A stretch of 64,000 nucleotides of DNA from Gnetum montanum. Lineage: Eukaryota > Streptophyta > Gnetopsida > Gnetales > Gnetaceae. The notes under the pieces are model-generated. The model made no database searches and had not been told where the DNA came from. It was given only the letters and a program-made list of their open reading frames with translations. Positions within the stretch are counted from its first letter, which is position 1. The number at the start of each line of letters is the position of its first letter. Below, one piece after another: positions 43,431 through 56,636 of this stretch. The stretch covers positions 12,681 through 76,680 of the forward strand of contig MNCI01011496.1 in the NCBI GenBank assembly GCA_015680685.1, in the 5' to 3' direction. Made by a program: the position numbers and the translations under genes.

Positions 43431-44639
43431 AAATGGGAAATAGTCTAAATCCTCACTATAGGAACCCACTATATTATGTTATGTTCATGTGTATGTGATT
43501 AAATTTTGATGGAAATCATGGAAACATATATTTAGTTATATTATTTTAAAGATATAGTTTCTAAAATATCATGATATTATGATTATGATTTCCCATAAAT
43601 ATGCATACTAATCTTATTACATGTGTATGATGGTGTCCATGGTTGGTAGGATATGAGTGCCATGGAGAAAAACTAAGCATCCAACAAGTATGAACTTGAT
43701 CTACATGCTATTATATATTTGTGATTATGATGTTAATGTTCTTAGAAATATCATGTTATGATGTATGTGATGTTATGATGCTATGCATGTCTAAGTTGTG
43801 AGACTAGTTGACATGTTGTATGATGCATATATGGTATCTTAGATATGTTGTAAATGAGATACACTATCAATAAGATTGATTATTATTTTTATTGAATGTT
43901 CTATGAGTAATTTATAAAGTGTGTATCCCTCAGTATTAGTTGGGATAGGAAATTTAAGGGTGAAACTTATGAAAATAAAATTATAATAAAAGTAATTTAT
44001 ATTTTGTTTATATAATGAAAATTAAAACATAATTCATTTTCTTCCTCAATCTCCTATAATGTTCCTATGTTTTTTGTTTCTGTGAATTCTTCTATTCCTT
44101 CATTCTCCTTTGATTCTCAATCAATTTCTGTGATTTCTAGGATGTTGGAAAGTTGCTTCTAGATAGGTTATGATTTGAAAATATTGATTCACATTCTACT
44201 GAATCTAGGATGACACTAGGAGTATTTTGGTGCTATTATTAAAATTTTATAGTTTCAGCAAGTTCTTTTGATTTCCAATGGATGTCTTTACATATCTTCT
44301 AATTCTGGCACTTGGTTCATGCACATAGTTGTGAATTCTCATTAATAGAATAGTAGGACTCAATAAGTTTGAATTGATAAAATTTTTCATAAAGGTTATG
44401 TTTTCATGTTATTATTGTTTGAGATGAGATAGGTGTATAGGAATGATCTAGTTATGCATTGGGAATTTTCTATGGATGAATTAACAATGTAATTTTTGAA
44501 CTTTGGGGATAGTAGGTCTTCCATTGCTAGAATCCAAAGGAATAATGGAGTAGAATTTGTTTATTTTTATTCATTTTATACTTTAAGGTTGTGATTTTTT
44601 GGGGATTGATAGCATCCTTATTTAACAAGGTTTATCTAA
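43431..44639 (+). other. Probable left part of the 3' LTR of element G
   Basis: It follows the end of pol directly, and a purine-rich AGGAGGAAGATT at about 43417 may be the PPT. I cannot align it to the left LTR by eye. No coding signal. Confidence 0.3.
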
Positions 44640-46690
44640 GATGCAATATATATGTACAGGTCATGGCCTAGTCACACTAGGATTTACTTAATACTATGAG
44701 TTGCAACAAAGTCATGTTGATGGGTGTTGTAGAAATTTGATGGCTACAAGAGATCATGCTAGGATCATGATCAAACTATGGAAAATTCATATTAACCAAC
44801 ATGATGAGTAAGCTCATGACTAACCCACATGTGGGTTGCATGAGATATTTATCTTTTTTTTTCTTTGAATGAGTGCAAGTGGTGCATATATATGATGCAA
44901 GCATAGTTGTACATATGTGCTAGCTTTTAGTTTTAAATTTTGAAGGGTCATGAGCTCTTAATAGTCATAGTTCTAGAATGATAGAATCATGATCAAAATT
45001 TAATACAAGATGCAAGCCTAGTTTGAGGCTCGTTATAGTCATGACCCTTGAGAAGTAGCAAGCATGAGTAAGGTGCAAGCCATGTAGAGGTTATATCTAG
45101 TGGAAAGAAAAAAAAACTCTATAAATGTTGCTTTTAGAATGGGAATAACATGCAATGGTTCCAAGCCTTAAGATTATCTAGAGGTTTTGTAAAGAATGTA
45201 ATTGCAGAATTGCTATGCCAATAGACTTATGATACATGTTGTATGCTAATTTATCTATATTCATTGAGCCTTGATGGTGTATTAGTATATTATTTGTACA
45301 TGAGATTAATATGTGATTCAGTGATGCTATTGATATGAATTATGTATGCATGCCTTGTACATGGTCATGCTATTATGTATGATGAGGCATGTTTGCAAGT
45401 TGTATCTCTAAATGGTGCATGTAGTACTAGTTGCTTATGTTCATCATTTGTGCACTTTGTAACATGATTTGATGTTATGGACAATTTTTTTAATGTGATA
45501 GTGAAGCTTACATAATGATGTAAACTAATTAGTGATGAGGCATCTTAGAAGAGTTTGGATAACCCTTGTTATGATGCATCAGTGAGGCTTCCATCTCAAA
45601 CCTTATTTTAAGAATGGAAGAGTATAGGTTGGGCCTATGACTAGTATGTAATCTTAGGACATTCGTAAATGTGCAAATGTACCTTCTAGAAGGTTCTAGA
45701 AATGAGGCACTAGGAACTAGCATTTATAGCACAATAACTAACGTAACAACGAATAAAAGACCTTCAGGCATTGAAAGTGATTAAAGTATCATGTGTACAC
45801 TGAGTATGAATGTGTTAGCTATCATATGGGCTACGTGATTGATTTATGCATTATGGGATTGCAATCCCATAGAAGCACTAGTTTTCCATGTTATGTATTT
45901 CAGTATGTGTTAGTTTTAATTATTACCATTGAGGTCCAGTTGTGTGTACATATGTGGATTTGTTCTATGATGATTAGCTATGTTACGCGTTCATGATGGG
46001 CTATGTGTGATGTCTAGATGATTATGTGGATGGCTAGTATGATAGAGGCTTGACATATGGTTTTGGTATTATGGATTTTTTCATGGATATGATTTGAGTG
46101 TGTGATATGATGAGCTTGGTATTCTACATATGTGATATGATGTGCTTGGTATTCTATGTGAGATGCACTAACCTATTGTAGATTTCTTAGTGCATTCGAC
46201 ACCTCTCCTCCAGTATGAAATCATGATTTTCATCTATAGAGAATGTATAAATTCTCTCACTTAGTCCTATATTGTTCCCATTTATATGTAGATGATTAAG
46301 CTAGTAGCTCAAGAAACTAGTAGATCCAAGGAAGATGACAAAGGCTTTGAGTCCATGCTCTTATCCTTCTTGTTACATGTGTGGGATTAGATAGCCCATG
46401 AGTTGTGGTTCTTAGTATATAGTGTATATGATATTTATATTAATAGGAGGTATGAAAAAAAAATTCACAATATGTTATGATGGTTATGTATGCTATTAGA
46501 GAATTTGATTATGCACTATCATGTTGATGCTTTGATGTAAATACAATGATGTTAGATTGATGGATTTATGTATCTTTGTGCTTCTAACTAGTTCTTTAAG
46601 AGATTTTCATGGAGTGTCTTTATAGCTTACTATTGTGTTTATTTGATCTTCATGTTGTGAGATACCCTTTGACTGTATTATACTACTAGT
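44640..46690 (+). repeat. 3' LTR region of element G
   Basis: Aligned with 38340-40197, strongly from 45608. The right edge near 46685 is where homology to the sequence before the PBS ends. Confidence 0.6.
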
Positions 46691-49045
46691 AGATGGTTCT
46701 TTTTCCAAGCTTAGCTTGGGCTAAATGCACCCAGTGTTGTACTATGAGTCTTGGTCATTATAAAATAATAGAGATTTTGACTTATGATCATTATAAAACA
46801 ATAAATATTATAACTTGTAATTGAATCAAGGCATTTATCATGATCTACATTATGATAATGATTATCTTGATCTAATCACTTGATTTTTTATCAATATTTT
46901 TTTACAAATCATTGCTAAAGCTTAACTCTCAATCCTATTCACAGTTATCTAAATCCAATTATGTTACTTTGAAACCTTAATCAACCAATTGCCTAGGCTT
47001 CCTTATTATTGCTACTACTACTTAAAAAAATCTACCTCTAACAGAAGCTATCTAGACTCCAACCTAACTAAGTAAATAAAATAACATTCAAGATAATATT
47101 AATGAATCTCAACAATTCATCCTTACCAAGGGCCTCATTCTAGATTGCTCATGAATTAGTATAAGATTCAACAAGAAGATGTAATAGAATTTTTAGCCTA
47201 GGTTATCTACATATTCATAACTATCATGGAATAACACTTCCATGTAGTTTTTTAAGATGAAGGAATGATTAGAAGATAGAAAGAGTAAATAGGATGGAAC
47301 TTTATTATTCCTTGGAACTACCAAGATAGTGAGAATTTGGTAATAGAGGAACATTGTTAATAGATATTCTAATATGTTTCACAATTCATAACCCATGGAA
47401 ACTAAACAAGGGATTCATAAACCTTAAGTTCTTTCTTGCAACTCTTCTTTTTATGAAGAAAGTAACATTCTCAAAGAAAATCTAAGATGTGTCACTCATG
47501 CACATTTCTTCAACAAGGCTCGAAATCCATAAATGCTATGAAGTATTAGATTTTTATGATGCTAGGTTTGATAAAAGATAATAACCTTAAATTCTAATAT
47601 TCCCCTCTAGTCAAAGGTTTTACATGATATGCAAAATACTAGTGGTGATTTTGTATAGCTATATATCATACTAACATGAAGGACTTAGCTAACTAGAGGC
47701 ACTAGTTACTCAATATGTTTCTCAAGATTTCTCTTTTGATATCTAAAAGTTGTTGTATCTTACATATTATTATACCTATGATCATTGCTCATAGACCATT
47801 CGTAGCTACAATTCTTGTAGTGGCCATGATCTTCTAGAATTATTTTGGGGACTATATAAGATGTTGTTAGAAATTGAACTAGATGATTATTTCTACATCT
47901 TGGACATATAGCCAACACAAAACTTTCATAGAACTTAAGAAGAACTTCATAACTTAGTGCTACTCTTTAGAATCAGACCTATAACATAAAGTTTCCAAAT
48001 TAAAAATCTTACTGCTAGGCCAACACCTGATTATCTTGGGAATTATATCATTTGAATAAGTATTCCCACATCAATAAATGCGTAAAATGTATTATGATAC
48101 CTTGTCTCTTATAAAGGCCTTGAAATCATAATGTTAGGATACCTCAATGATTTTTCCATCTCCACCTATGCACAAATGGCCAAGATAGCTTAATGTTCAC
48201 ACAAAAATTTTTCACCCTTAAAGATAAATGGTAATATTTACTTCTGAATGCTTTGGTTTTATCAAAAAATTTAAGGAAGTTTTTGGCCTTTTTTCATTTA
48301 TTTTTTGTCATTTTAACTTGAAACATCAACCTTTTAAGAGGTCAGTCAATGTATGTGCTTATTTGATCAACTTATACTTGTGTCTATTGACCTTACACTA
48401 AAATCTAAATAAACTTGAACTCTCAGCTTGGTCATCTAAATCTAGGTGTCTAACATTAGCTGCTCATCTCAGGTAGATCAACCCATGGTAAGGTCAACTG
48501 ACCATTAAAGTGTGCATTTTTTCTACTAATTCTTATTAATCTAAACTTTTCTTGCTCCTAGGCAAGTCAACATATTCCAATGTTAATCAACCTAACAAGT
48601 GTGCATTATTCTTTCTTATGAATTTTTCCAACTCACAAGTAGGTTGATCTTACTATGGATTAGTTGACTTGTGAGGTTGATAGGTTGATCAATAAATTAT
48701 AAGATTAACATTACGATTATATCTTTCTTGAATTTTGAGTTTTTGTATACATTCAGGTTGGTCAACTTATCCCAAGGTAGGTAAACATTCAACATGAGGA
48801 ATTTGTTCATTGAACTACACATTTTATCATTTCAAATCACTAACTCAATCAACAATCTTTCTCTATTTGGACATGATAAAAGACCTAGAGTCATAATGAT
48901 AAAAACAAAGTGTTGCTTTTGGAAGATGATAAAAACTAGAAGAACACTTGAGGGAAATCCAAAATAAATAAAAATAGATCACCCTTACAAAGTCTTAAGC
49001 TTCCCCTAAGCCTATGACTTTTTCTTCTTCTCTTGGTTTTCTTCC
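46691..49045. other. AT-rich sequence with GTCAAC/GTTGAC-rich segment
   Basis: No coding frame is seen. From about 48330 to 48800 many copies of GGTTGATC, GGTCAACT and AGTTGACT words appear, a feature of some copia LTRs. A copia 3' LTR ending near 48991 is possible but unproven. Confidence 0.35.
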
Positions 49046-49050
49046 ACTTA

Positions 49051-49063
49051 TTTCTCCCCCTTA
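49051..49063 (-). other. Candidate polypurine tract of the copia element
   Basis: The minus strand reads TAAGGGGGAGAAA about 450 bp after the RNase H end, a common arrangement in plant Ty1/copia elements. Confidence 0.4.
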
Positions 49064-49509
49064 TTTAGCATTTGCAAAAATATAAAGATTAAATCATTTA
49101 AGGCATAAAGGTGACCTTGAAGATGGGTGAGCTGAAATAGGTATGAAATGAAAATGATATGCTTAAAGCAATAAACAATGCTTCTTAATTAAGAATTCAA
49201 GAATTGAATATAGGGATAAGTTAAACATTTTGTCATAATAATATCATCATAAAAATAATGGCACTATAGTTCATGTCCAACACTTTCAAATAAAGATTGT
49301 AAAAAAAATATAGCTGCTCAAGCACACTTAAAATAAAAAAGGATATCAATAATAAAGCTTGTAGCAATATCAAATCATTAAAAGAACTTATATCAAACTA
49401 AAAATAAGCAGAACATAAAGTATATATATCACTATCACAGAAAAAATATACCAAAAGATAAGTAGCAAAAGATAAAACTAATTAAAATGAATTTATAAAC
49501 TATTCTATT

Positions 49510-51130
49510 CTAAGGGTAACCCCTCAACCTACCTAATGTAGATTGAGGTACTTACACACCTAGATTAGTTAGGACATGGCTGACCTCCCAAACCTCTCTT
49601 GATTTCTTTAAATTACTTTGATGAAAGAGGCTTTGTTAGGATGTCAGTAATTCACTATTGTGATTTGATATACTCAATTCAAATATTTCTCCCTTGAGCT
49701 TGTTTCTGGATGCAGTGGTGTCAAATCTCAATGTGATTGGTTCTAGAGTGCTACACATGTTTTTTTGCAATGTTGATAGCACTCACATTATCACAAAACA
49801 TTAAATCTTACCTTGTTCATGCCCATAATGCTTAAGCATTTTTAACATCCACATTAGTTGGACACAATAATTTCCAACTGCTATATATATTCTACTTTAG
49901 CTATTAAGATGTAGGTAGATGTTTTCTTCTTAGTTATCCATGAAATAAGATATTGATCTAAAAAGAAGAAACTTCCAAATGTACATTTTCTATCATTAAT
50001 CTCTCCAACCCAATCTACATCTGAATATCCAACAAGATTAAATCATATGTCCTTGGGATACCAATGATCATGCAATGTATTACCTTTTAAATATTTTAAA
50101 ATCTTTTGAACAACAATATAATGGAATTCACTAGGTTTGGATTGATACATTGCATATATCCTAATGCTTCTTGTAATATCATATCCACTTGCAACAAGAT
50201 ATAGAAAACTTTCAATTATTCATATATATAATTTTTCAACAGTATTCTTACCTTGCTCATCATTGCATAATTTGACTTCATGACTCTTTACAATGGAAGT
50301 TTTTTTATCATACTTCTTGAGGATCTTCTTGGTATATTATTTTTGAAATATAAAAATGTCATTCTTGCTTTGAACAATTTGGAGTCCCAAGAAGAAAGTT
50401 AATTCATCCATGAGTCTTATTTCAAATTCAACTTGCATGATTTCTTCAAATTTCTTGCATAAAAAAAGGTTAGAGGCACAAAAAAATATCATCAACATAA
50501 ATTTGAACTATTGAAATATCCTTATCATGTTTTAAAATAAAAAGGGTAGGGTCAAAAGTACCTCTTACAAAGCTATTGTGTATCCAATGTTGTGATAGCC
50601 TTTCATACCAAGCTTTACAGGCTTATTTGAGTCCATATAGTGTCTTTTTCAATCTAAATGCATGATTCTTTTTGTGAGGATTCTCAAAGCCTAGTGATTA
50701 CTCCACATAAATCTATTCTTGAATTATTCCATTAAGAAAAGCACTTTTTATTTCCATTTGAAAGAGCATGATGTTGTTGTGGGTAGCAGAGGTAAGTATA
50801 ATTCTAATGAATCTTAATCATATAACCAACGTAAAGGTTTCCTCATAGTTAATTCCCTCTTATTAATTATAACATTTAGCAACTAGTCTTTCCTTATTCT
50901 TTATAACTATCCCATCTTCATTCATCATATTGCTAATAATCCATTTTGTTTGAATAACTTTAAGCTCATTGTGTCTAGGGACAAGTTCACAAACATCATT
51001 CCTTGCAAATTTATTTAGCTCTTCATTCATAGCTTGAATCCATGATTCATCATTTAAGGCATCCTCACTATTATTATGCTTAATTCAAGAAAGAAAACAA
51101 GAAAAACTAGAAAATTCTTGTAGCCCTCTT
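49510..51130 (-). pseudogene. Ty1/copia reverse transcriptase-RNase H remnant
   Basis: Reading leftward, the RT starts with EDALNDESWIQAMNEELNKF (51063-51004). KVIQTKWIISNMMNEDGIV follows near 50930, a YEETFTLV block near 50860, then FQMEIKSAFLNG (about 50745). The RNase H end has YIAVGNYCVQLMWMLKMLKH (49900-49840) and HNSELLTS near 49660. Domain wording is typical of plant copia. The frame is broken many times. It lies on the minus strand and is joined to a short integrase piece to the right. Confidence 0.8.
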
Positions 51131-51289
51131 CTTGTTTTTACCTCACCCTAAAAATTTTCAATAATTTGGTTTAGAGGGTAATTCTTAGCATACCTCCAAT
51201 GAGCTGATGAAGCTTTGGAAGTGGATATATCTTATCTGTCCTCTTTTGTGCTTTCCTTAAGGCTAGGAAGAAGTTAAGAAGACATTTCT

Positions 51290-51510
51290 TCTTCATCATC
51301 NTCTTAGGCTTCTTTCTATAATATAGCTCAAATTGAGTCTTGGTAGTTTTAATCCTAATACAAATTTGATTTGAGACATAACAAGTAGTATTAATAAATT
51401 CACCCCAAAAAGAATTTGATAGTATTTATTCAAGAAGTAAGGTTCTAGACATCTCTTGAAACACCTAATTCATATGTTCAATTGCTTCATTTTATTGGGG
51501 ATTCTTGAAG
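51290..51510 (-). pseudogene. Ty1/copia integrase C-terminal fragment
   Basis: The minus strand reads VFQEMSRTLLLE, then FWGEFINTTCYVSNQI and TQFELYYRKKP, the end of the copia integrase core. The catalytic core upstream is missing: homology stops at about 51510, where the tandem array begins. A single undetermined base (N) sits at 51301. Confidence 0.7.
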
Positions 51511-51512
51511 AT

Positions 51513-53215
51513 GAGAACTAAGAGCTCCCTTTTCCACACTGGCTAGAATGGAAGAAAGGGGAAAAGTCTAGGGGAACTTCAAAATGGCCTTTAAACACCT
51601 CAAGTAGATGCTCTATAGACTTACATGAATCCTAAGACCAGTTTCACACCTTCTAGAGCTCTAAAACCCTGTCAAAGTGATCCGAAATGATGAAAAAAAT
51701 ACTCCCCAAATTTTCCACATTAAGAATAATATTCCTAGTGTGGAAAAAGGGGAAAATCTCAAAAACCATGTAGCAAACCTCCAAACTAATTGGTTCTGAC
51801 CCTAAACCCTAGCCCTTAACCTTGGTAATCCTAGAAGTACACATGCATAATTGATTAAGGCAAAAACTAGCCTAGATCTAAGATTTTTGGATCTTCCATG
51901 TTGGGGATCCTCTTCTCCATGCTGGCTAGCATGGATAATAAATGAGAAACTTATTTTAGGTTCATAGACACCTCAAAATAACATCAAATGATCTTGCATG
52001 CACTCTAGAACCCTGTATTCAACCTCTAGAGTCTTCAAACCTTAGAAAACTAATGTCAAATGGTAAAAAAGTGGTTCCCCTGAGTCTTCCACACTAAGCT
52101 CCCTAGCCCTAGTGTGGAAAAGGTGGGGGGAAGGTCAATAAACACTCAAGAATACTTAAATATACTAAATGTTTACATGGAACTCTAGCCTTTAGCCCTA
52201 GTAACTCTGGAAGCTAACATGCATAGTCAATTGTAACTCGAATTGGTCTAGATATGAGATTCTTGCCTCATGCATATTGGAGAAGGTCCCTTCCACTCTA
52301 AGAATCATGGAAACAGAGGGGGAAAGCTACTTTTCCACTTTCGATGGCAAGATGACACTCCCAAAAGCCAAAGATCTATATCAGAGAAGTCTAGGACCTC
52401 ATAGCCTTAAGGTTTTACTTATTTGGTCTCATTTTGATCTCTAAAAAGCCATTTCCCCAAATATTCCATGTTGGAGAAACTTCCATAGTGTGGAAGTAAG
52501 AGGGGCAAGATCTTAGATGCCCTTGCATGACTTCCAAATGTGCCCAAAATCAACTAGAAACTTGCAAAATCATGATCTATAGCCCTAAGAGCCTAGGAAC
52601 CTAGTTGATGTGCTCTTAAACCATACTAAAATGATGGAACAAGTGTCCCCCCATCTTTGCACATTGGGGGATACTATGTTCAATGTAGAAGAAAGGGAGA
52701 AAGCTAGTGCAACATGTTGTGGCATCCAAAATTGACTCCAATGGCCTCAAAATGAAGCTAGAGGATGTACAACTTCAAAATCTAGGTTCCAACTACCTAT
52801 TTATCCATGTTTGACCTTGTTTTCTCTTGGATTTTAATTATCCATGCTAAAAACCCTTCTCTTCCATGCTGGCCAGCATGAAAACAAGGGTGAAGGCTAC
52901 AAAACCTACTTTTTGGCCTTTATAGACCTCCAAAGTATCCAATTTTCATAAATCTATCCCTGAGCTACCTTTTGGAAGGCCTTGAGACCTCAATTTTTGA
53001 CCTCTACATGTCCCAAAAGCTACTTTCCCTAGTTTCCACTCTAAGGATTCCTTCTTCTATGCTGGCTTTCATGGAAATAGTGAAAGCCTAGTGTGAAAGC
53101 TTCAAAACTCTCAATTTTCATGTCCAAATAACCTAGAAACAACCCTGACTAATGCCTAAACTCACCCAATGGCCTCGTATCCATAAATCATGGTCCTCTA
53201 AGGCCTCAAACAAGA
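51513..53215. repeat. Degenerate tandem array, period about 188 bp, about 9 units
   Basis: A start motif TCTTCCA(C/T)(A/G)CT recurs at about 51531, 51713, 51893, 52087, 52270, 52462, 52655, 52862 and 53034 (spacing 172-207). In most units it is followed after 15-30 bp by its inverse (AGTGTGGAA or AGCATGG) and a GGGGAAAG word, so each unit can fold into a short hairpin. A perfect 10-bp arm pair TTCCACACTA / TAGTGTGGAA lies at 52087-52119. Units 1 and 3, and 2 and 4, look most alike, suggesting an original dimer near 375 bp. Confidence 0.65.
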
Positions 53216-53887
53216 AAAACTTAACCGTTTTTACCTATATTGATCAATTTTTATCATATGTAGTCTGTTTTACTTGATTTAGCCTTGTTACATGATATTT
53301 CAACTTGTTTTGGCCTTATGTGCATTGTTGACCTTGTTATGACCTTTATATGGTCTTATATTTTCTTTATTTGTCTTTTTATAGCCTTATTTTCCTTTTT
53401 TTTAGCCTTTTATTGATATGAAATAAGGGGGTTTGGCCTTACCTAACCACCACTTGACATCATGTGACCATGGCTTTCTATGACCTTAAATTGGCACCAT
53501 GGCCTCACTATGGCCTTAAACTAGCAAAATTATAATCTTAGTTGACCGTTTGTAGCCTTATTTCTCATACTTCCCCTTGCTTAACATTTATTTGGCCTTT
53601 ATTATACTTTTTTAACTTGTCCTTATCCTACTCATAGCCCTGGATGATCTTGTTTACATTAGATTAACATGTATTTGCATAATTTTATCATTTTATATCA
53701 TTTCTTATGAAATTTTACCTAGGTTCCACTTAATATTCTTTTGGTTGGCATGCAAGATCAAAGTATGAGTACCTAAGAGAAAATCACTTTTCCTTTGTGT
53801 CTACATGGACCTCACGATGATGTTGAATGATGTATCAACCCTGACTGCCTAGATCTTGAGCCTAAGAGTCTTGTTGATCACGTAGCA
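53216..53887. other. AT-rich leader before the Tat pol
   Basis: Repeats of GGCCTTA/TGGCCTT and GACCTT words are frequent (53300-53560). No clear frame is seen. It may be the decayed upstream part of the Tat polyprotein. Confidence 0.35.
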
Positions 53888-54990
53888 ATGATAGAGAAAC
53901 CTCTAGAATGGCTTGAAAACCTAATCAAAACCCTTGACTTAGAGGTAGCTAACATAACCAAAGACTCTCTAGTTGAGGTTCCTATTAGAACACATAGTGG
54001 TGAGGAGAAAACCCTTAAACTAAGTTCCTTAGTAAAACCTCAACAAGCTCAAGACATCACCAAGGCCCTAGAAGGTAATGTATTTTCTTGGTCATATGGA
54101 TATATGCCAAGCCTAAACTTACATTTGATCTAGCACAACATCATACTTGATCATATCATTAGACTAGTTAAGCAAAAAGTGCACAAGATTAGACCTGATT
54201 TGGCCTTGGCAATTCATGATGAGTTTTCAAAGCTCTACCAAGCTAATTTCATTAGGGATGTCAACTACATAGAATGAGTGTCCAACATAGAGGTAGTTCC
54301 TAAGAAAAATGGAAGTATCCATATTTACATTAATTTTCAAGACCTAAATAAAGCAATCATCAATGGTGACTTTCTTCTACCTAGTATTGATTAACTTATC
54401 AATACTATGGCCAGACATGTCTTGTTGTCCTTTATGGATGGGTTCTTGAGATATAACAAGGATCAACCTAGGACATCAACTTAGCATAACCTTCATAACC
54501 CCTTGGGGTACCTTTTGCTATATCATGATTCCATTTGGGCTTAAGAATGCAAGAGCAACCTACCAAAGAGCCATGACCTATATCTTCAAAAATTACATGC
54601 TAAGTTTTCTTAATGATTATGTAGACAATACAATTGTTAAGTACAAAGTGGTCAATGAACATGCTAATGATCTAAATCTTATGCTTAAACAATGCCTCAA
54701 GTATGAGCTTAGGCTCAATGCTAAGAAATGCATCTTCAATGTCGAGACTAGTAAGATGCTTGGCTTTGTAGTGTTTGAAGCAAGGATACATGTCACTCCT
54801 AATAATGTTAAGGTCATATCTAAATTATCAGTGCCTACCAGCCTTAAGGAGCTTTGAGGATTACAAGGGAGATTGCAATTTATTCATAGGTTTATCGCTA
54901 GACTTAGAGATAAGTTATAGTCCATGCAACACTTTCTTAAGAAAGGGATTCACTACGAGTGGATGGCTCAATGCTAAGAGGTCTTTGAAA
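53888..54990 (+). pseudogene. Reverse transcriptase of the Tat element
   Basis: The linker ends FSWSYGYMPSLN (about 54090). The RT follows with FSKLYQANFIRDV, VVPKKNGSIHIYINFQDLNK (54295-54352), LSFMDGF, an IPFGLKNARATYQRAMT block (54528 on) and LNDYVDNTIVK (about 54610) at the active site. The second Asp of the YVDD-type box is Asn here. Stops interrupt it at about 54130, 54275, 54390 and 54480. A thumb with YELRLNAKKCIF follows. Confidence 0.8.
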
Positions 54991-55029
54991 ACCTTAATCA
55001 ATTGTTGTCAAAACTATCAATAGTCTATC

Positions 55030-55430
55030 CTCCACAATAATGGTAAACTATTTTACATCTACCTTGACATCTCTAATACATCCATTGCGTCTCTACTTTG
55101 TCAAAAACATGATGATGGAGGAGAAATGCCTATATACTACCTTAGCCATGCATTAGTTGCCCACAAGAATCAATACACTAAAGTGGAAAATTATTATCTA
55201 GTACTAGTATTCTCCTTAAAGAAGTGAAGACACTACCTCTTCAGAAGTCAAGTCAATGTCATTTGCAAGGACAACATACTTAGACCCATAATGACCAACA
55301 TCTATGAAATTAGCCATATAGACTAATGGAAAGCCATAACTATGAAGTTTAACCTTTATTACATCTCTCAATCCTTAACAAAATATCAAACTATAGCTGT
55401 ACAACTTACAGTTTCACCCATAGATTGACC
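55030..55430 (+). pseudogene. RNase H of the Tat element
   Basis: Readable blocks are GKLFYIYLDIS (about 55040), PIYYLSHALVAHKNQYTKVE (55129-55188) and an HYLF plus VICKDN region near 55230-55270. This is the standard RNase H next to RT. Confidence 0.75.
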
Positions 55431-55480
55431 AAGCAGCCATAGATCCTAAATTTCCTAATGAACACATTAATACCATTAAC

Positions 55481-55885
55481 TGGGTGCCCAAGGATTATGA
55501 GGTGGTAATGCACTTTGATGGAGCTTCAGTTGTCCATGAGGCTAATGTTGCTGCCATTATAACATTTCCATCTAGTGAAATCCGACCCTTCGCCTATCAT
55601 TTTTAGTTTTCATGTACCAAAAACATAGTGTAGTATGAGGTTTTGATTAGAGGGATGATCGTAGCTTGTGACCTAGGAATTAGATGTATGATGAACAAAG
55701 GTGATTCACAACTTGTGGTTAACTAAGTAACTGAAGTCTATGCATGTAAAGCTAAATACTTACAACTTTATTATGACCTAGGGAACTAATTGTTATGACA
55801 ATTTATAGACATTGATATCCAACACATACCCTGAAATGAGAATGTCATAGCTAATGCAATCACAATGTTAGCCCTCAGTGTTACA
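55481..55885 (+). pseudogene. Second (archaeal-type) RNase H domain of the Tat element
   Basis: WVPKDYEVVMHFDGASVV (55481 on) holds the first catalytic Asp. Next come FAYHF, then a YEVLIRGMIVACDLGIRCMM block carrying the Glu, and GDSQLVVN with the next Asp (about 55700). IDIQHIP and NENVIANAITMLAL close the domain. The order matches the extra RNase H of Tat elements. Several TAG or TAA codons interrupt it. Confidence 0.75.
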
Positions 55886-56636
55886 CCAAATATGTTTGGT
55901 AAGTTGTCCACCTTAACCATGGACTATGCTATTTCCATCATGCAGAACACTAAGGATACCATTTTGGCCATCATTCATACTACTCCTAGTAAGGAGTGGT
56001 ATGATAATATCAAATTTTACCTTATACATGAAAAATCCTCACAAGGCCTAACTACTACACAAAAGGGCATTGTACACAAGTGATCGAAGTAATATATCAT
56101 CATAGGTGATAACACATGATGTTGGTGACCCAATGATGACATACTCCTAAAGTTCTTAGGTAAAATTGAAGCTAGAATAGTCCTAGAGGAGGTTCACAAG
56201 GGCATTTGTGGAGGACATATAAGACCTAGAGCTATGACTGCTAAGATTAGATGGTTAAGCTACTATTGGCCCTATATGGAAAATGACTACCTATAGAAGG
56301 TTAAGCATTGTGACACATGCCAATGGTATAGCAACCTCATACATGTACCACCGACTAAGTTTCATACCGCTTAGATAACATGGTCATTTCAATGATGGGC
56401 ATTGGATATCATTAGACCCATAACACCTAAGTCTTCTATATGACATAACTTCATCATCATCACAATCGAATACTTTACCAAGTGGGTTGAGGCTATCCTC
56501 CTAAGGAAGACTACATCTAACTAGGTCTACAAAATCATCCTAGATAACATTGTAGCCCATTTGGCATATCCATGATCATAGTTATGGATAATGAACCACA
56601 ATTTAGTAGCCATGAAACAAAATATTTTTATCACAA

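Larger units (their letters stand above)
38300..46690 (+). mobile_element. Element G: very decayed plus-strand chromovirus with long LTRs
   Basis: LTR-like blocks at 38300-40197 and 44640-46690 flank PBS, gag, RNase H, integrase and a chromodomain-like tail in plus orientation. Aligned sentences include GGGCTATGTGTGATGTCTA (39507 and 45994) and a TATGATxxGCTTGGTATTCT tandem in both. Outer LTR ends and target duplication are not determined; the true LTRs may be near 3 kb. In-frame stops are very frequent, mostly TAG. Protease and most of RT are missing between about 41200 and 41400. Conserved wording suggests the Tekay/Del group. Confidence 0.7.

Noticed and set aside
51795-51820. CCCTAAACCCTAG word, telomere-like
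   Set aside because: Only two partial units and it sits at a conserved place in the 188-bp array; not a telomere tract.
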